Origin: an uncultured Lachnospiraceae bacterium
GTDB lineage: Bacteria > Bacillota > Clostridia > Lachnospirales > Lachnospiraceae
Direction: 5' to 3'
DNA: 60,208 nt
Assembly: GCA_934418125.1 (NCBI GenBank)
Contig: CAKRWT010000015.1
Location: 1 to 60,208, forward strand
In this document: positions 25,909-34,685 of the stretch, piece by piece
Layout: each line of letters opens with the position of its first letter
Position numbering within the stretch: the first letter of the stretch is position 1
Notes under the pieces: model-generated
Told to the model about the DNA's origin: nothing
The model's database searches: none
What the model saw: the letters and a program-made list of their open reading frames with translations, nothing else
Made by a program: the position numbers and the translations under genes

Positions 25909-26781
25909 TTAAAAGGTCAGAATTTCATAACCATCTTCGGTTACCGCCAAGGTAACCTCCCACTGGGCAGACGGCTTGCCATCCTCGGTATAGACCGTCC
26001 ATCCGTCCTCGTCATCTACATAAATATCGGCTTTTCCCATATTTACCATAGGCTCAATCGTAAATACCATGCCTGGAACCATCAGCATCTCGGTTCCCTT
26101 CGGGGTTACATAGCTGACAAATGGCTCTTCATGGAACTCCAGTCCCACTCCATGTCCACCAATTTCACGGACCACAGAATAACCATTTGCCTTAGCATGG
26201 TCATTGATTGCCTGTGCCATATCTCCCAGAAAATTCCATGGCTTTACCTGTTCCAGTCCCACATCAATACATTCTCTTGCCACCTGTACCAGCTTCTGCT
26301 TCTCCGGGGTTGTATTGCCCATGATAAACATACGGGAGGAGTCCGAAAAATAGCCCTTGTAAATGGTGGATACATCCACATTGACAATATCGCCCTCCTG
26401 CAGCAGTCTTTCCTTACAAGGAATTCCATGGCAGACGACCTCATTGATAGAAGTGCAGACGCTCTTGGGGAATCCTTCGTACCCAAGAGGTGCCGGGATA
26501 CCCCCCATTTCCCTCGTCATATCATCAACCAGTTTGTCAATCTCCCCGGTGCTCATGCCGATATGAATCTGTTTTGCTACCTCATCCAGTACCGCAATGT
26601 TGATTTTACTACTTTCCCGGATACCCTCTAACTGTTCCGGTGTCTTAATCATATCGTGAGTTGGCACGATATGCCCTTCCAGTGCATAATGCTCGATTTT
26701 CTCATCAAATGCCATGTGACATGCCTTGTACTTCCTGCCGCTTCCACACCAGCAGGCATCATTTCTTCCTAACTTCTTCAT
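25909..26781 (-). CDS. map: methionine aminopeptidase with N-terminal SEC-C zinc motif
   Basis: 290 residues, longer than the minimal type I enzyme because of an N-terminal SEC-C motif (GRNDACWCGSGRKYKACH). Removes the initiator Met from nascent proteins. Metal ligands are the Asp pair in VNVDVSTIYKGYFSDSS, His in GGHGVGLEFHE, and Glu in TIEPMV and near VTLAVTEDG. The SEC-C motif occurs in a subset of Firmicute paralogues and is thought to aid ribosome or protein binding. The ribosome site (AAAGG) is about 12 nt from ATG, rather far. Confidence 0.94.
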   Translation of the reverse strand: MKKLGRNDACWCGSGRKYKACHMAFDEKIEHYALEGHIVPTHDMIKTPEQLEGIRESSKINIAVLDEVAKQIHIGMSTGEIDKLVDDMTREMGGIPAPLGYEGFPKSVCTSINEVVCHGIPCKERLLQEGDIVNVDVSTIYKGYFSDSSRMFIMGNTTPEKQKLVQVARECIDVGLEQVKPWNFLGDMAQAINDHAKANGYSVVREIGGHGVGLEFHEEPFVSYVTPKGTEMLMVPGMVFTIEPMVNMGKADIYVDDEDGWTVYTEDGKPSAQWEVTLAVTEDGYEILTF

Positions 26782-26924
26782 TTTATCAACACGCCTTTCC
26801 CCACCTGCTTCCTGCAGGCACGTTCCGTTCCTGTTATCTCCTGTTAAAATATACTGTCATAAAAACTGCCGGAGAATGCCAGTAAATCATAATCTCATTG
26901 AATCTCATTGCAAGAATAAGTTCC

Positions 26925-26953
26925 TTGTTTTCACCTTATCTATCATATATAAT
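26925..26953 (+). promoter_or_regulatory. promoter of the tyrosine phosphatase gene
   Basis: TTGTTT (26925-26930), 17 nt, TATAAT (26948-26953). It stands 37 nt before the ATG. Confidence 0.65.
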
Positions 26954-26990
26954 TTAGGATATACTGTCAATTAACAGAAAGGTATCACAA

Positions 26991-27794
26991 ATGAAAACAA
27001 GTATCAAAATCCCCTTAGAATCCCTGCCCAACACAAGGGATTTAGGCGGCATGGAAACAACAGACGGAGGGCATATCAAATCCGGTGTCCTGCTGCGAAG
27101 CGGTGCTCTTTGTAACGCCTCTGAAAAAGACCTTCACATTCTCTGTGAAGATTATCACTTAAAACAGATTATTGATTTTCGAACCCTGCATGAGCAGAAC
27201 GGCAAACCCGACCCACAGATTCCCGGCGTTTCCCACATCGGAAATCCCATTCTGGAAGAAAAAGCCCTTGGCATTACCAGAGAGGGAAAAGCCGACAGTC
27301 TAAGCCTGATTCTTCAGATTTTCCGTACGAATCCAATTACCCCAGAGCAATATATGACAAAAATGTATGACGACCTGAGTACCAGTGCCTACGGCTGCCA
27401 GCAGTACAGACATTTTCTACAGCATCTGCTGATGAATCCTTCCGGTGCTTCTCTCTGGCATTGCAGCCTGGGAAAAGACCGGGTCGGTGTGGGAACGGCT
27501 CTGCTGCAGTATCTGTTGGGGGTATCCATGGATGACATCATCGCAGACTATATGCTGACCGGAGAATATCTGGCTGCCCACACCGAGATGGAAGTGGAAC
27601 AGGCCCGTCCCCTTGCCCGCAGCGAAAAGGAGTTGGATTGTGTCCGTGCTGTTGCCAGCGTAAAGGAAGAATATATTGCTTCCATTTTTACTTCTATAAA
27701 AGAAAAGTTCGGTTCCATGGAACGTTACTACATCGATGTTATGCATCTGTCCAGAGAGGACCTGAATACACTAAAGGACTTGTACTTAGTCTAA
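26991..27794 (+). CDS. tyrosine/dual-specificity protein phosphatase
   Basis: 267 residues. Family Y_phosphatase3 (IphP/LipA-like). The P-loop is HCSLGKDRVGVGTALLQYLLG (Cys nucleophile about residue 158, Arg six residues on; usual form HCxxGKDRTG, so Val replaces Thr). The N-terminal NTRDLGG motif is typical. Substrates may be phosphotyrosine proteins or phosphoinositides. Single-gene transcript with its own promoter and a terminator that overlaps its last codons. Confidence 0.9.
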   Translation: MKTSIKIPLESLPNTRDLGGMETTDGGHIKSGVLLRSGALCNASEKDLHILCEDYHLKQIIDFRTLHEQNGKPDPQIPGVSHIGNPILEEKALGITREGKADSLSLILQIFRTNPITPEQYMTKMYDDLSTSAYGCQQYRHFLQHLLMNPSGASLWHCSLGKDRVGVGTALLQYLLGVSMDDIIADYMLTGEYLAAHTEMEVEQARPLARSEKELDCVRAVASVKEEYIASIFTSIKEKFGSMERYYIDVMHLSREDLNTLKDLYLV

Positions 27795-27809
27795 GTACAA
27801 GTCCTTTTT
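27773..27809 (+). terminator. terminator overlapping the phosphatase stop codon
   Basis: Perfect 16-bp stem (27773-27788 with 27792-27807) with a 3-nt loop GTC, followed by T residues. The last five sense codons form the left arm and the TAA stop begins the right arm. Confidence 0.9.
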
Positions 27810-27876
27810 GTATACAAACAAGTCCATCTATCCGTATTTTATCTGTACATTCCTTCTCTAACTACAGGACTGCACA

Positions 27877-29433
27877 TTATACCATCTTCGTTGTCCATTT
27901 CGTGCAATCCCACACGTCCGTAGCCAGTCCTTCGTAGAACTCCGGCTCATGGCATACCATAAGAATGCTTCCCTTGTATTCCTGTAAGGCACGTTTCAAC
28001 TCCTCCTTGGCATCCACGTCCAGATGATTGGTAGGCTCGTCCAATACCAGCAGGTTGCTCTCCTTGTTGATGAGCTTGCACAGTCTGACCTTTGCCTGCT
28101 CTCCACCGCTTAGTACTTTAACCTTACTCTCTATGTGTTTCGTAGTCAGCCCACATTTTGCCAGGGCAGAGCGCACCTCATACTGCGTATATCCCGGAAA
28201 TTCCTGCCAGATTTCCTCTATACAAGTGGTCTGGATATCCTGGCTCATCTCCTGCTCAAAATAACCTATCTCTAAATAGTCTCCCTGTTCCACTTCTCCT
28301 GCCAGTGGCTTAATCAACCCAAGGATGCTTTTCAGAAGCGTAGATTTACCGATACCATTTGCACCGGTTAATACAATCTTCTGGTTACGCTCCATTTCCA
28401 GGTTCAGTGGCTTCGACAATGGTTCATCATATCCGATAACCAGGTCTTTTGTCTGGAAAATATATCTGCCCGGTGTTCTTGCCTCTTTGAAATGGAATTC
28501 CGGCTTAGGCTTCTCCGCTGCCAGTTCAATCATATCCATCTTATCTAACTTTTTCTGTCTGGACATTGCCATATTGCGGGTCGCCACACGGGCTTTGTTC
28601 CGCGCCACGAAATCTTTTAATTCCGCAATCTCCTTCTGCTGCTTGTTATAGGCTGCTTCCTGTTGGGATTTCTTCATTTCATAAACTTCTTTGAATTTGT
28701 CGTAATCCCCTACATAACGATTCAGTTCCTGATTGTCCATGTGATAAATCAGGTTAATAACACTGTTTAAGAACGGAATATCATGGGAAATCAGAATAAA
28801 TGCATTCTCATACTCATTCAGATACCGCTTCAGCCACTCAATATGCTCTGCATCCAGGTAGTTGGTCGGCTCATCCAGCAACAGAATGTCCGGCTTCTCC
28901 AATAACAGTTTTCCAAGAAGCACCTTGGTACGCTGTCCGCCACTTAAATCTGTCACGTCCCGGTCCAGTCCCAAATCCAGAAGTCCCAGTGCTCTTGCAA
29001 CCTCTTCTACCTTGGCATCAATCATATAGAAGTCATGTAACATCAGCATATCCTGAATCACACCCAGTTCTTCCATATAATCATCCAATTCCTGTCCGGA
29101 AGCTTCTCCCATCTTATCGCAGATTTCGTTCATACGGGTTTCCATTTCAAACAGAAAGTCAAAAGCAGAAGAAAGCACTTCCCGAATGGTCATCCCTTTT
29201 TGTAAAATAGTGTGCTGGTCCAGATAGCCAACCCGGACATTTTTCGCCCATTCAATCTTTCCTTCATCCGGCTGCAATTTGCCCGTAATAATATTCATAA
29301 AGGTGGACTTACCTTCGCCATTGGCTCCAATCAGCCCGATATGTTCTCCTTTTAACAGGCGAAACGATACGTTCTGAAAAATGGCTCTGTCCCCAAACCC
29401 GTGAGATAAATTTTCTACATTTAAAATACTCAT
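27877..29433 (-). CDS. ABC-F family ATPase
   Basis: 518 residues, two ABC domains and no membrane segment. First Walker A GANGEGKST and signature LSGGQRTKVLLGKLL; second GANGIGKST and LSGGEQAKVRLCKL. The P-site interaction linker (about 240-310) is Lys/Arg/Gln-rich. ABC-F proteins act on the ribosome E site; some give antibiotic resistance, others are housekeeping factors. The sequence cannot decide which. The start at 29433 (MSILNVENL) follows GGAAGGGAGC; the frame's first Met is five codons earlier. Confidence 0.9.
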   Translation of the reverse strand: MSILNVENLSHGFGDRAIFQNVSFRLLKGEHIGLIGANGEGKSTFMNIITGKLQPDEGKIEWAKNVRVGYLDQHTILQKGMTIREVLSSAFDFLFEMETRMNEICDKMGEASGQELDDYMEELGVIQDMLMLHDFYMIDAKVEEVARALGLLDLGLDRDVTDLSGGQRTKVLLGKLLLEKPDILLLDEPTNYLDAEHIEWLKRYLNEYENAFILISHDIPFLNSVINLIYHMDNQELNRYVGDYDKFKEVYEMKKSQQEAAYNKQQKEIAELKDFVARNKARVATRNMAMSRQKKLDKMDMIELAAEKPKPEFHFKEARTPGRYIFQTKDLVIGYDEPLSKPLNLEMERNQKIVLTGANGIGKSTLLKSILGLIKPLAGEVEQGDYLEIGYFEQEMSQDIQTTCIEEIWQEFPGYTQYEVRSALAKCGLTTKHIESKVKVLSGGEQAKVRLCKLINKESNLLVLDEPTNHLDVDAKEELKRALQEYKGSILMVCHEPEFYEGLATDVWDCTKWTTKMV

Positions 29434-29495
29434 AATGCTCCCTTCCACATTAGTACAGCAATTTCGTCTGTGTTTTTATCCGCATGTACTGCTAT

Positions 29496-29523
29496 CTTAT
29501 AATGTAGAACAGCTGTAAGTCAA
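29496..29523 (-). promoter_or_regulatory. promoter of the ABC-F gene
   Basis: On the minus strand TTGACT (29518-29523), 16 nt, TATAAG (29496-29501). A leader of about 60 nt follows, with AGTACA/TGTACT arms. Confidence 0.55.
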
Positions 29524-29694
29524 CGTTCTTTTTCTCTCTGACCGCTTTCTGCTTTACAATAGCTATATATTTGGCTGTCTTTTCTTGTATTTCTATTCAT
29601 ATCGTTTATTCCTATTTATTTCCTGTTAAAATTGTGTAATATAAGTAGATAAACAAACTGTTTTTGTAATGCAAATAACAAATGGAGAAACTAC

Positions 29695-30084
29695 ATGGAA
29701 TTTGGCACTTTTCTGGCAAATCTGAGAAAAGAACGGGGAATTTTACAAAAAGAATTAGCCGGTCACTTAAATGTGACTGTTGCCACCATATCGAATTATG
29801 AAACCGGTGTTCACTTTCCGGATTTACACACATTGATTCGCATTGCAGACTTCTTCCAGGTTTCTACCGATTACCTGCTGCAGCGCACCCGGTATCCTTC
29901 CAGTCTGGATTCTCTCAATATCGCCTTTACCGACGATTATACTTTAGGCGAATGGATGGATATGAGCAGGAAGCTGTCCAAAAGTGCTGCCAAAGCTCTG
30001 CTGGATTATTATGAATTGCTGCTGTTGCGGGATGAGGCTTCCATCAGGCAAATACAATCCCAGTCCCGTCACAAGACGCCCTGA
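29695..30084 (+). CDS. XRE family transcriptional regulator
   Basis: 129 residues. N-terminal Cro/C1-type HTH (LRKERGILQKELAGHLNVTVATISNYETG, about 9-37) and the usual FPDLHTLIRIADFFQVSTDYLL continuation. The C-terminal helical part of about 60 residues (LLDYYELLLLRDEASI) may dimerise or bind a ligand. Divergent from the ABC-F gene, 260 nt apart. TGGAG precedes the ATG. Confidence 0.88.
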   Translation: MEFGTFLANLRKERGILQKELAGHLNVTVATISNYETGVHFPDLHTLIRIADFFQVSTDYLLQRTRYPSSLDSLNIAFTDDYTLGEWMDMSRKLSKSAAKALLDYYELLLLRDEASIRQIQSQSRHKTP

Positions 30085-30156
30085 CCGGGTGGGATTGCTT
30101 CACAGTCGTATGTAATTGGGGAATTGCATAGAAAATGTGCGATATAAAGCACAGAG

Positions 30157-30196
30157 AAACACCGCTACGTCCGATGACACAGCGGTGTTTTTTATT
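30157..30196 (+). terminator. terminator of the XRE gene
   Basis: AAACACCGCT (30157-30166) pairs with AGCGGTGTTT (30181-30190), then TTTTATT. It stands between convergent genes. Confidence 0.8.
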
Positions 30197-30266
30197 GACA
30201 CATTACAATTAAGTTTTCATATTAATCTTTGTTTCAGACCATTACTATGGCGAAAACGATAGCAGA

Positions 30267-31676
30267 CTACTTATATAGTGCACCTTCTACTTCAACGGCT
30301 CGTTCTTCATCCATATTGGTTATAAAGAAATAATATCTGCCATCCATTTTTATTTCAAATTCATGGGAGAATTTTCCAGTATCTTCCATATAACGCATCA
30401 AATATTCCGGATCTCTGATTCCAAACTGGATGGTAATATCATCCGGATTAGCGACACCCGCAAGCATCACCGTATCTCCCTCCACACGATTAAACCCTGT
30501 CGACATATAGGTTCTGCCAGCCGGTACTCTCCATGCAAAGTTAACCACATTGCCTATCAGTTCTATCCCCTCTTCGCCTACCATGGTAATGGTATCGGGG
30601 TCTAAATCATATTCCCTCGCCAGTTCCAGCATGGCCTGTCTGTCCACTTCATCGATTGTCTCATCAACATTTCTATCATCCGTCTGTTCCGCTACCTGCA
30701 GATACGCATCCGTTACCCCGTTTCCGGCAGCCATCGATGTGATACTACTGCCCAATAAGAAACACGTTGCCAGCACCAATGCTGTCCCTTTCTTCAATCC
30801 TCCATTTTGACAAGACTTCATCATACACAATATTCTCCTTTCATAGTTAGATTTTGTATCAAACAGTGCGAATAGTTGATACCGGTCCCGTGGGGTCGCT
30901 TCGGCTATCATATCCAGGATAACCTGGAAGTATCTCCGTTGGGAAAACAACCCTGCACCTCTCTGACATGCCAATCTGTCACAGGATTCTTCACAAAGCA
31001 ACTCCATCTCCTTCAAGAGAATATGTACCGCCGGATTAAAAACATGGAGCAGGCTGATTACGATGCCCATGGTTTTAAAGGCAACATCTTTCTCCAGATG
31101 ATGACACAGCTCATGATATAAAATAATACCGGTTTCTTCTTTCGTATATCTTACCAACGGCAATATCACAATCAAACCATGATAATAGGTAACACAGGGA
31201 ACCTCTATCAAATCATTTCGGTAAAGTGATACCTTCCCCTGTAATCCTAAATCCGCTGCAATCTTACCAAACAGTTCTTCTACTTCATAATCTTCTTCCG
31301 GTATATTTCCTTTGCAGACCTGTGCCCAGCAGTGCCTTCTGTAAAGACGATACGCTAAAAGTCCCAGAAACATAGCCGACCAAATGCATCCCAACACCTG
31401 AAACGTCCGAAGAGTCGTTTCCGTGCTGTAATAAAGATTGAAAAAGCTATCTTTCAGTGTTCCCTTAAAGCATGCATCTATCCACGTCTTAACATATAAC
31501 CCGGCATATACAATCGGTATTCCATACGTTGCCAGTATCACGGCAACGCCTATCCGCAGCCATCTGACATTATGCTCGAACCACACTCTGTAAAAGAGTT
31601 GTCCGAACAGGAAAAATATTGTTCCTGTAATGTCCATTAAAAGTAACGCAACAAACAGGTTACTTGCCCATTCCAT
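30267..31676 (-). CDS. BlaR1-type M56 membrane metalloprotease with non-PBP sensor domain
   Basis: 469 residues. Three or four N-terminal membrane helices surround the M56 zinc protease motif HELCHH (about residue 190). A final membrane helix (about 302-320, TALVLATCFLLGSSITSMAA) precedes an extracytoplasmic C-terminal domain of about 150 residues. That domain has no penicillin-binding SxxK/SxN/KTG motifs, unlike BlaR1/MecR1. It is acidic and beta-rich (FAWRVPAGRTYMSTGFNRVEGD). On signal it would cleave the BlaI-type repressor. The reading frame overlaps blaI by 17 nt. Confidence 0.85.
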   Translation of the reverse strand: MEWASNLFVALLLMDITGTIFFLFGQLFYRVWFEHNVRWLRIGVAVILATYGIPIVYAGLYVKTWIDACFKGTLKDSFFNLYYSTETTLRTFQVLGCIWSAMFLGLLAYRLYRRHCWAQVCKGNIPEEDYEVEELFGKIAADLGLQGKVSLYRNDLIEVPCVTYYHGLIVILPLVRYTKEETGIILYHELCHHLEKDVAFKTMGIVISLLHVFNPAVHILLKEMELLCEESCDRLACQRGAGLFSQRRYFQVILDMIAEATPRDRYQLFALFDTKSNYERRILCMMKSCQNGGLKKGTALVLATCFLLGSSITSMAAGNGVTDAYLQVAEQTDDRNVDETIDEVDRQAMLELAREYDLDPDTITMVGEEGIELIGNVVNFAWRVPAGRTYMSTGFNRVEGDTVMLAGVANPDDITIQFGIRDPEYLMRYMEDTGKFSHEFEIKMDGRYYFFITNMDEERAVEVEGALYK

Positions 31677-32040
31677 TTATCAGCTTTTGTATCCTTTCAA
31701 TCTCATCGCCGCGCAATGGTCTTCCTTCTGAAAGTGCACATAGGAATTCATCCGCATTGTTATGATTCCAAAATGCAACATAATCGCTTGTAAGCTGTCC
31801 TTTATATACATCCAACGGGACAAGAATCTGATAAAAGAATACACGCCCCTGACGATAATGTTTTAAATAACCTTTCTTTACAAGACGCGCCAAAAAAGTG
31901 GATACCGTCTGTGGTTTCCAATCTTTGTGATATTTATCATTGACTCTCGCCATAACTTCCATAAGACTCAGTTCTTCTTCTGCGTCCCATACCGTTTTCA
32001 TAACTAATTCTTCGCAGTCTGTCAATTTTTCCAGTTTCAT
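31660..32040 (-). CDS. BlaI/MecI/CopY family repressor
   Basis: 126 residues. Winged-helix domain (LTDCEELVMKTVWDAEEELSLMEVMARVND...WKPQTVSTFLARLVKKGYL) and a short C-terminal dimerisation helix where BlaR1-type proteases cleave. Paired with the M56 protease gene. No beta-lactamase gene is near; the regulon may be this operon or the divergent MATE pump gene. Ribosome site TGGAGGCAGATT. Confidence 0.92.
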   Translation of the reverse strand: MKLEKLTDCEELVMKTVWDAEEELSLMEVMARVNDKYHKDWKPQTVSTFLARLVKKGYLKHYRQGRVFFYQILVPLDVYKGQLTSDYVAFWNHNNADEFLCALSEGRPLRGDEIERIQKLINGMGK

Positions 32041-32085
32041 AATCTGCCTCCAGTCAATTTATACATCTCCACCTGTTCAATGGAA

Positions 32086-32134
32086 ATAAATAGTTTTCTA
32101 TATTCCATACTATTTTATAATCCATAGAATAGCA
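32086..32134 (-). promoter_or_regulatory. blaI promoter and candidate BlaI operator
   Basis: On the minus strand TTGCTA, 17 nt, TAGTAT. A dyad AATAGT...ACTATT with a 14-nt centre overlaps the -10 region, and AATAG/CTATT half-sites recur beside it. This lies in the 353-bp gap 32041-32393 between blaI and the MATE gene. The gap also holds a TATAAT (32277-32282) that may serve the MATE gene; nothing else was recognised in it. Confidence 0.45.
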
Positions 32135-32393
32135 AGTAAAAATTCTCTTAAAAAGCAAAAAAACGAAACGGATAGCGTAGTCTTTCCGACTATTTTTCCC
32201 GCTATATTTCGACAGCTATTGCATCTTGTACGCAGATATTGTAGAATAAATATCCGTGCATTTATCTTCTTAAATTTATAATGCACTATTTCTATAGTAT
32301 TGCAATGGCACTACTACCCTTTGCATAATTTTAATTATCGCCACAACATCATATTTTTACTCTCAATTGGCGTATAGAAACGAGGTTTTTCAA

Positions 32394-33803
32394 ATGGAAC
32401 AGACAAAAACGAAACATTCTTTTCTTCATCAATTTATAGGAGATAAAGCATTCTACAAAATGGTCCTGGCCATTGCCGTGCCGATTATGGTCCAGAATGG
32501 TATTACCAACTTTGTCAGTCTTCTGGACAACATTATGATTGGTCAGGTCGGCACGGAGCAGATGTCGGGTGTGGCGATTGTAAACCAGTTGCTTTTCGTG
32601 TATAATCTGTGCCTTTTTGGCGCCGTATCCGGTGCCGGTATTTTTACTGCACAATATTTCGGTCAGAAGAACCACGAAGGTATCCGTCAGACAGTACGTT
32701 TCAAGCTGCTGACCGTGCTTGTGATAACCGTGATTACCATTGCTCTTTTTCTGGGTGCCGGGGATACGCTGATTCATCTATATTTACAGGGGGAAGGAAC
32801 GGTAGAAAATGCCACGGCAACCTTAATCTACGGCAGAGAGTATTTATGGATTATGCTGCTGGGACTACCACCTTTTATGATGGTTCAGGTTTATGCCAGT
32901 ACGTTACGTGAGTGTGGGCAGACTATCCTTCCTATGAAAGCGGGTATTGTTGCCGTTTTTGTAAATCTGATTCTGAACTATATTTTAATCTATGGAAAAT
33001 TCGGTGCTCCGGTTCTTGGCGTAGCCGGTGCCGCCATTGCAACGGTCGTTTCCCGTTATGTGGAAGCCGCCATTGTGCTGATTCACACCCATAAGCATGC
33101 AGAAGCCAATCCTTTTATCAAAGGGCTCTATTCCTCCCTGAAAGTGCCGTTGCATCTTACCGGAAAGATTCTGGCAAAGGGTTCACCGCTTCTGATTAAC
33201 GAAACTTTATGGGCTGCCGGCATGGCCATGCTGGCACAGTGTTATTCTATCCGCGGATTGAATGTCATTGCCTCCCTGAATATTTCCAATACCATTAACA
33301 ATGTATTTAACATTGTCTTCCTGGCACTGGGTGATTCGGTTGCCATCGTAGTAGGACAGCTTCTGGGTGCCGGAAAGATGAAGGAAGCCCGGGAAACCGA
33401 CACAAAAATGATTACTTTTTCGGTACTTAGTTGTACTGGCATTGCTTTACTAATGCTCTTGTTTTCACCGTTCTTCCCAAACCTCTATAATACCACAGAG
33501 GATGTCCGCGAGCTGGCAACCAGGCTGATTATGGTAACTGCCATTTTCATGCCACAGAATGCCTTTCTGCATTCTACATACTTTACACTGCGTTCCGGCG
33601 GTAAAACCATTATTACCTTCCTATTTGACAGTGTTTTTATCTGGTGTGTGAGCGTAACGATTGCTTATACCTTAAGCCACTACACATCGCTTCCGGTTAT
33701 CGCAGTTTATGTTTTTGTACAGATGGGGGATTTCATAAAATGTGTAATTGGTTTTATTCTGGTAAAGAAAGGCATCTGGTTACAAAATATTGTTTCGGAT
33801 TAA
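32394..33803 (+). CDS. MATE family efflux transporter
   Basis: 469 residues, about twelve membrane helices in two halves. Family marks are VPIMVQNGITNFVSLLDNIMIGQVGTEQMSGVAI at the N-terminus and the ALGDSVAIVVGQLLGAGKMKEA loop at the second repeat. Exports cationic drugs or metabolites by Na+ or H+ antiport. The start at 32394 follows ACGAGG; a weaker frame start lies nine codons upstream. Divergent from the BlaI/BlaR1 operon. Confidence 0.92.
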   Translation: MEQTKTKHSFLHQFIGDKAFYKMVLAIAVPIMVQNGITNFVSLLDNIMIGQVGTEQMSGVAIVNQLLFVYNLCLFGAVSGAGIFTAQYFGQKNHEGIRQTVRFKLLTVLVITVITIALFLGAGDTLIHLYLQGEGTVENATATLIYGREYLWIMLLGLPPFMMVQVYASTLRECGQTILPMKAGIVAVFVNLILNYILIYGKFGAPVLGVAGAAIATVVSRYVEAAIVLIHTHKHAEANPFIKGLYSSLKVPLHLTGKILAKGSPLLINETLWAAGMAMLAQCYSIRGLNVIASLNISNTINNVFNIVFLALGDSVAIVVGQLLGAGKMKEARETDTKMITFSVLSCTGIALLMLLFSPFFPNLYNTTEDVRELATRLIMVTAIFMPQNAFLHSTYFTLRSGGKTIITFLFDSVFIWCVSVTIAYTLSHYTSLPVIAVYVFVQMGDFIKCVIGFILVKKGIWLQNIVSD

Positions 33804-33879
33804 AGCATTACCTGAAAAGGCAAAGAATCTGGAAAAGCAACGAATGGCAGCAGAAATCAGACCGGAAAAATAACAGACA

Positions 33880-33911
33880 AATGGCGCAGCTTAAAACTGC
33901 GCCATTAATTT
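33880..33911. terminator. bidirectional terminator of MATE and rpe genes
   Basis: Perfect 10-bp stem AATGGCGCAG/CTGCGCCATT (33880-33889/33897-33906). On the plus strand AATTTTTG follows. The rpe stop codon TAA lies in the loop. Confidence 0.75.
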
Positions 33912-34550
33912 TTGTACATTTTCTGTTACATTTCCACGAAAAACAGAGGAGCCTGCCACAATAACATTGGCTCCGGCATCCAGCACTACCGATATGTTTT
34001 CTTCCGTAATACCGCCATCTACCTGAATATCCAGGTCAATTCCCATCTCTTCTGCCATATGGCGAATCTCCCGGATTCGCTCAGTGGATTCCGGAATATA
34101 TTTCTGTCCTCCAAAGCCAGGCTCTACGGTCATCACTAACAGCATATCGACCTTGGATAAATACTTCCTTACCACTTCTGTCGGGGTTTTGGGCTTAATC
34201 GCCATACCAGCCCGGCATCCAAGACTGTGTATCTGGTCAATGATTTCATCCACGTCTTCTGTCGCCTCAATGTGGAAGGTAATACTGTCTGCCCCACACT
34301 CTGCAAATTCTTTTACGAACCGCTCCGGATCCACAATCATGAGATGTACATCAAATATTTTCTTAGTTACTTTACGGATAGACTTAATAACCGGCATCCC
34401 AAAGGATATGGATGGTACGAATACGCCGTCCATTACGTCTATATGGATGTATTCTGCGCCGGCTTCATCAGCCTCTCTAATCTGTTCCCCCAATATAGCA
34501 AAATCTGCTGCCAGGATAGAGGGTGACAAAATGTTCTTTCTATCAGACAT
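33891..34550 (-). CDS. rpe: ribulose-phosphate 3-epimerase
   Basis: 219 residues. Interconverts ribulose-5-phosphate and xylulose-5-phosphate in the pentose phosphate pathway. TIM barrel marks: LSPSILAADF, HIDVMDGVFVPSISFG, DVHLMI, VEPGFGGQKYI and IQVDGGI, including both catalytic Asp and metal-binding His residues. The start at 34550 (MSDRKN) is preferred, but 34574 cannot be excluded. It follows the terminator of the transketolase operon, so it has its own control, yet it serves the same pathway. Confidence 0.94.
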   Translation of the reverse strand: MSDRKNILSPSILAADFAILGEQIREADEAGAEYIHIDVMDGVFVPSISFGMPVIKSIRKVTKKIFDVHLMIVDPERFVKEFAECGADSITFHIEATEDVDEIIDQIHSLGCRAGMAIKPKTPTEVVRKYLSKVDMLLVMTVEPGFGGQKYIPESTERIREIRHMAEEMGIDLDIQVDGGITEENISVVLDAGANVIVAGSSVFRGNVTENVQKLMAQF

Positions 34551-34601
34551 TCTTCCATGCCTTTCATATATCATTTCTCTTTGCTTTCACACACTATGGT
34601 C

Positions 34602-34642
34602 AAAAATCATATAATTCCCCGTTTCCAGGGAACTATATGATT
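34602..34642 (-). terminator. terminator of the arabinose/transketolase operon
   Basis: On the minus strand AATCATATAGTTCCC (34642-34628) pairs with GGGGAATTATATGATT, followed by TTTTG. Confidence 0.8.
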
Positions 34643-34685
34643 CTATAACCTGTATCTTACATGTTTTTCTCTTAATTATAGCAAA

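Noticed and set aside
26891..26910. Tandem AATCTCATTG duplication
   Set aside because: Only two copies of a 10-mer in AT-rich intergenic DNA; no function apparent.
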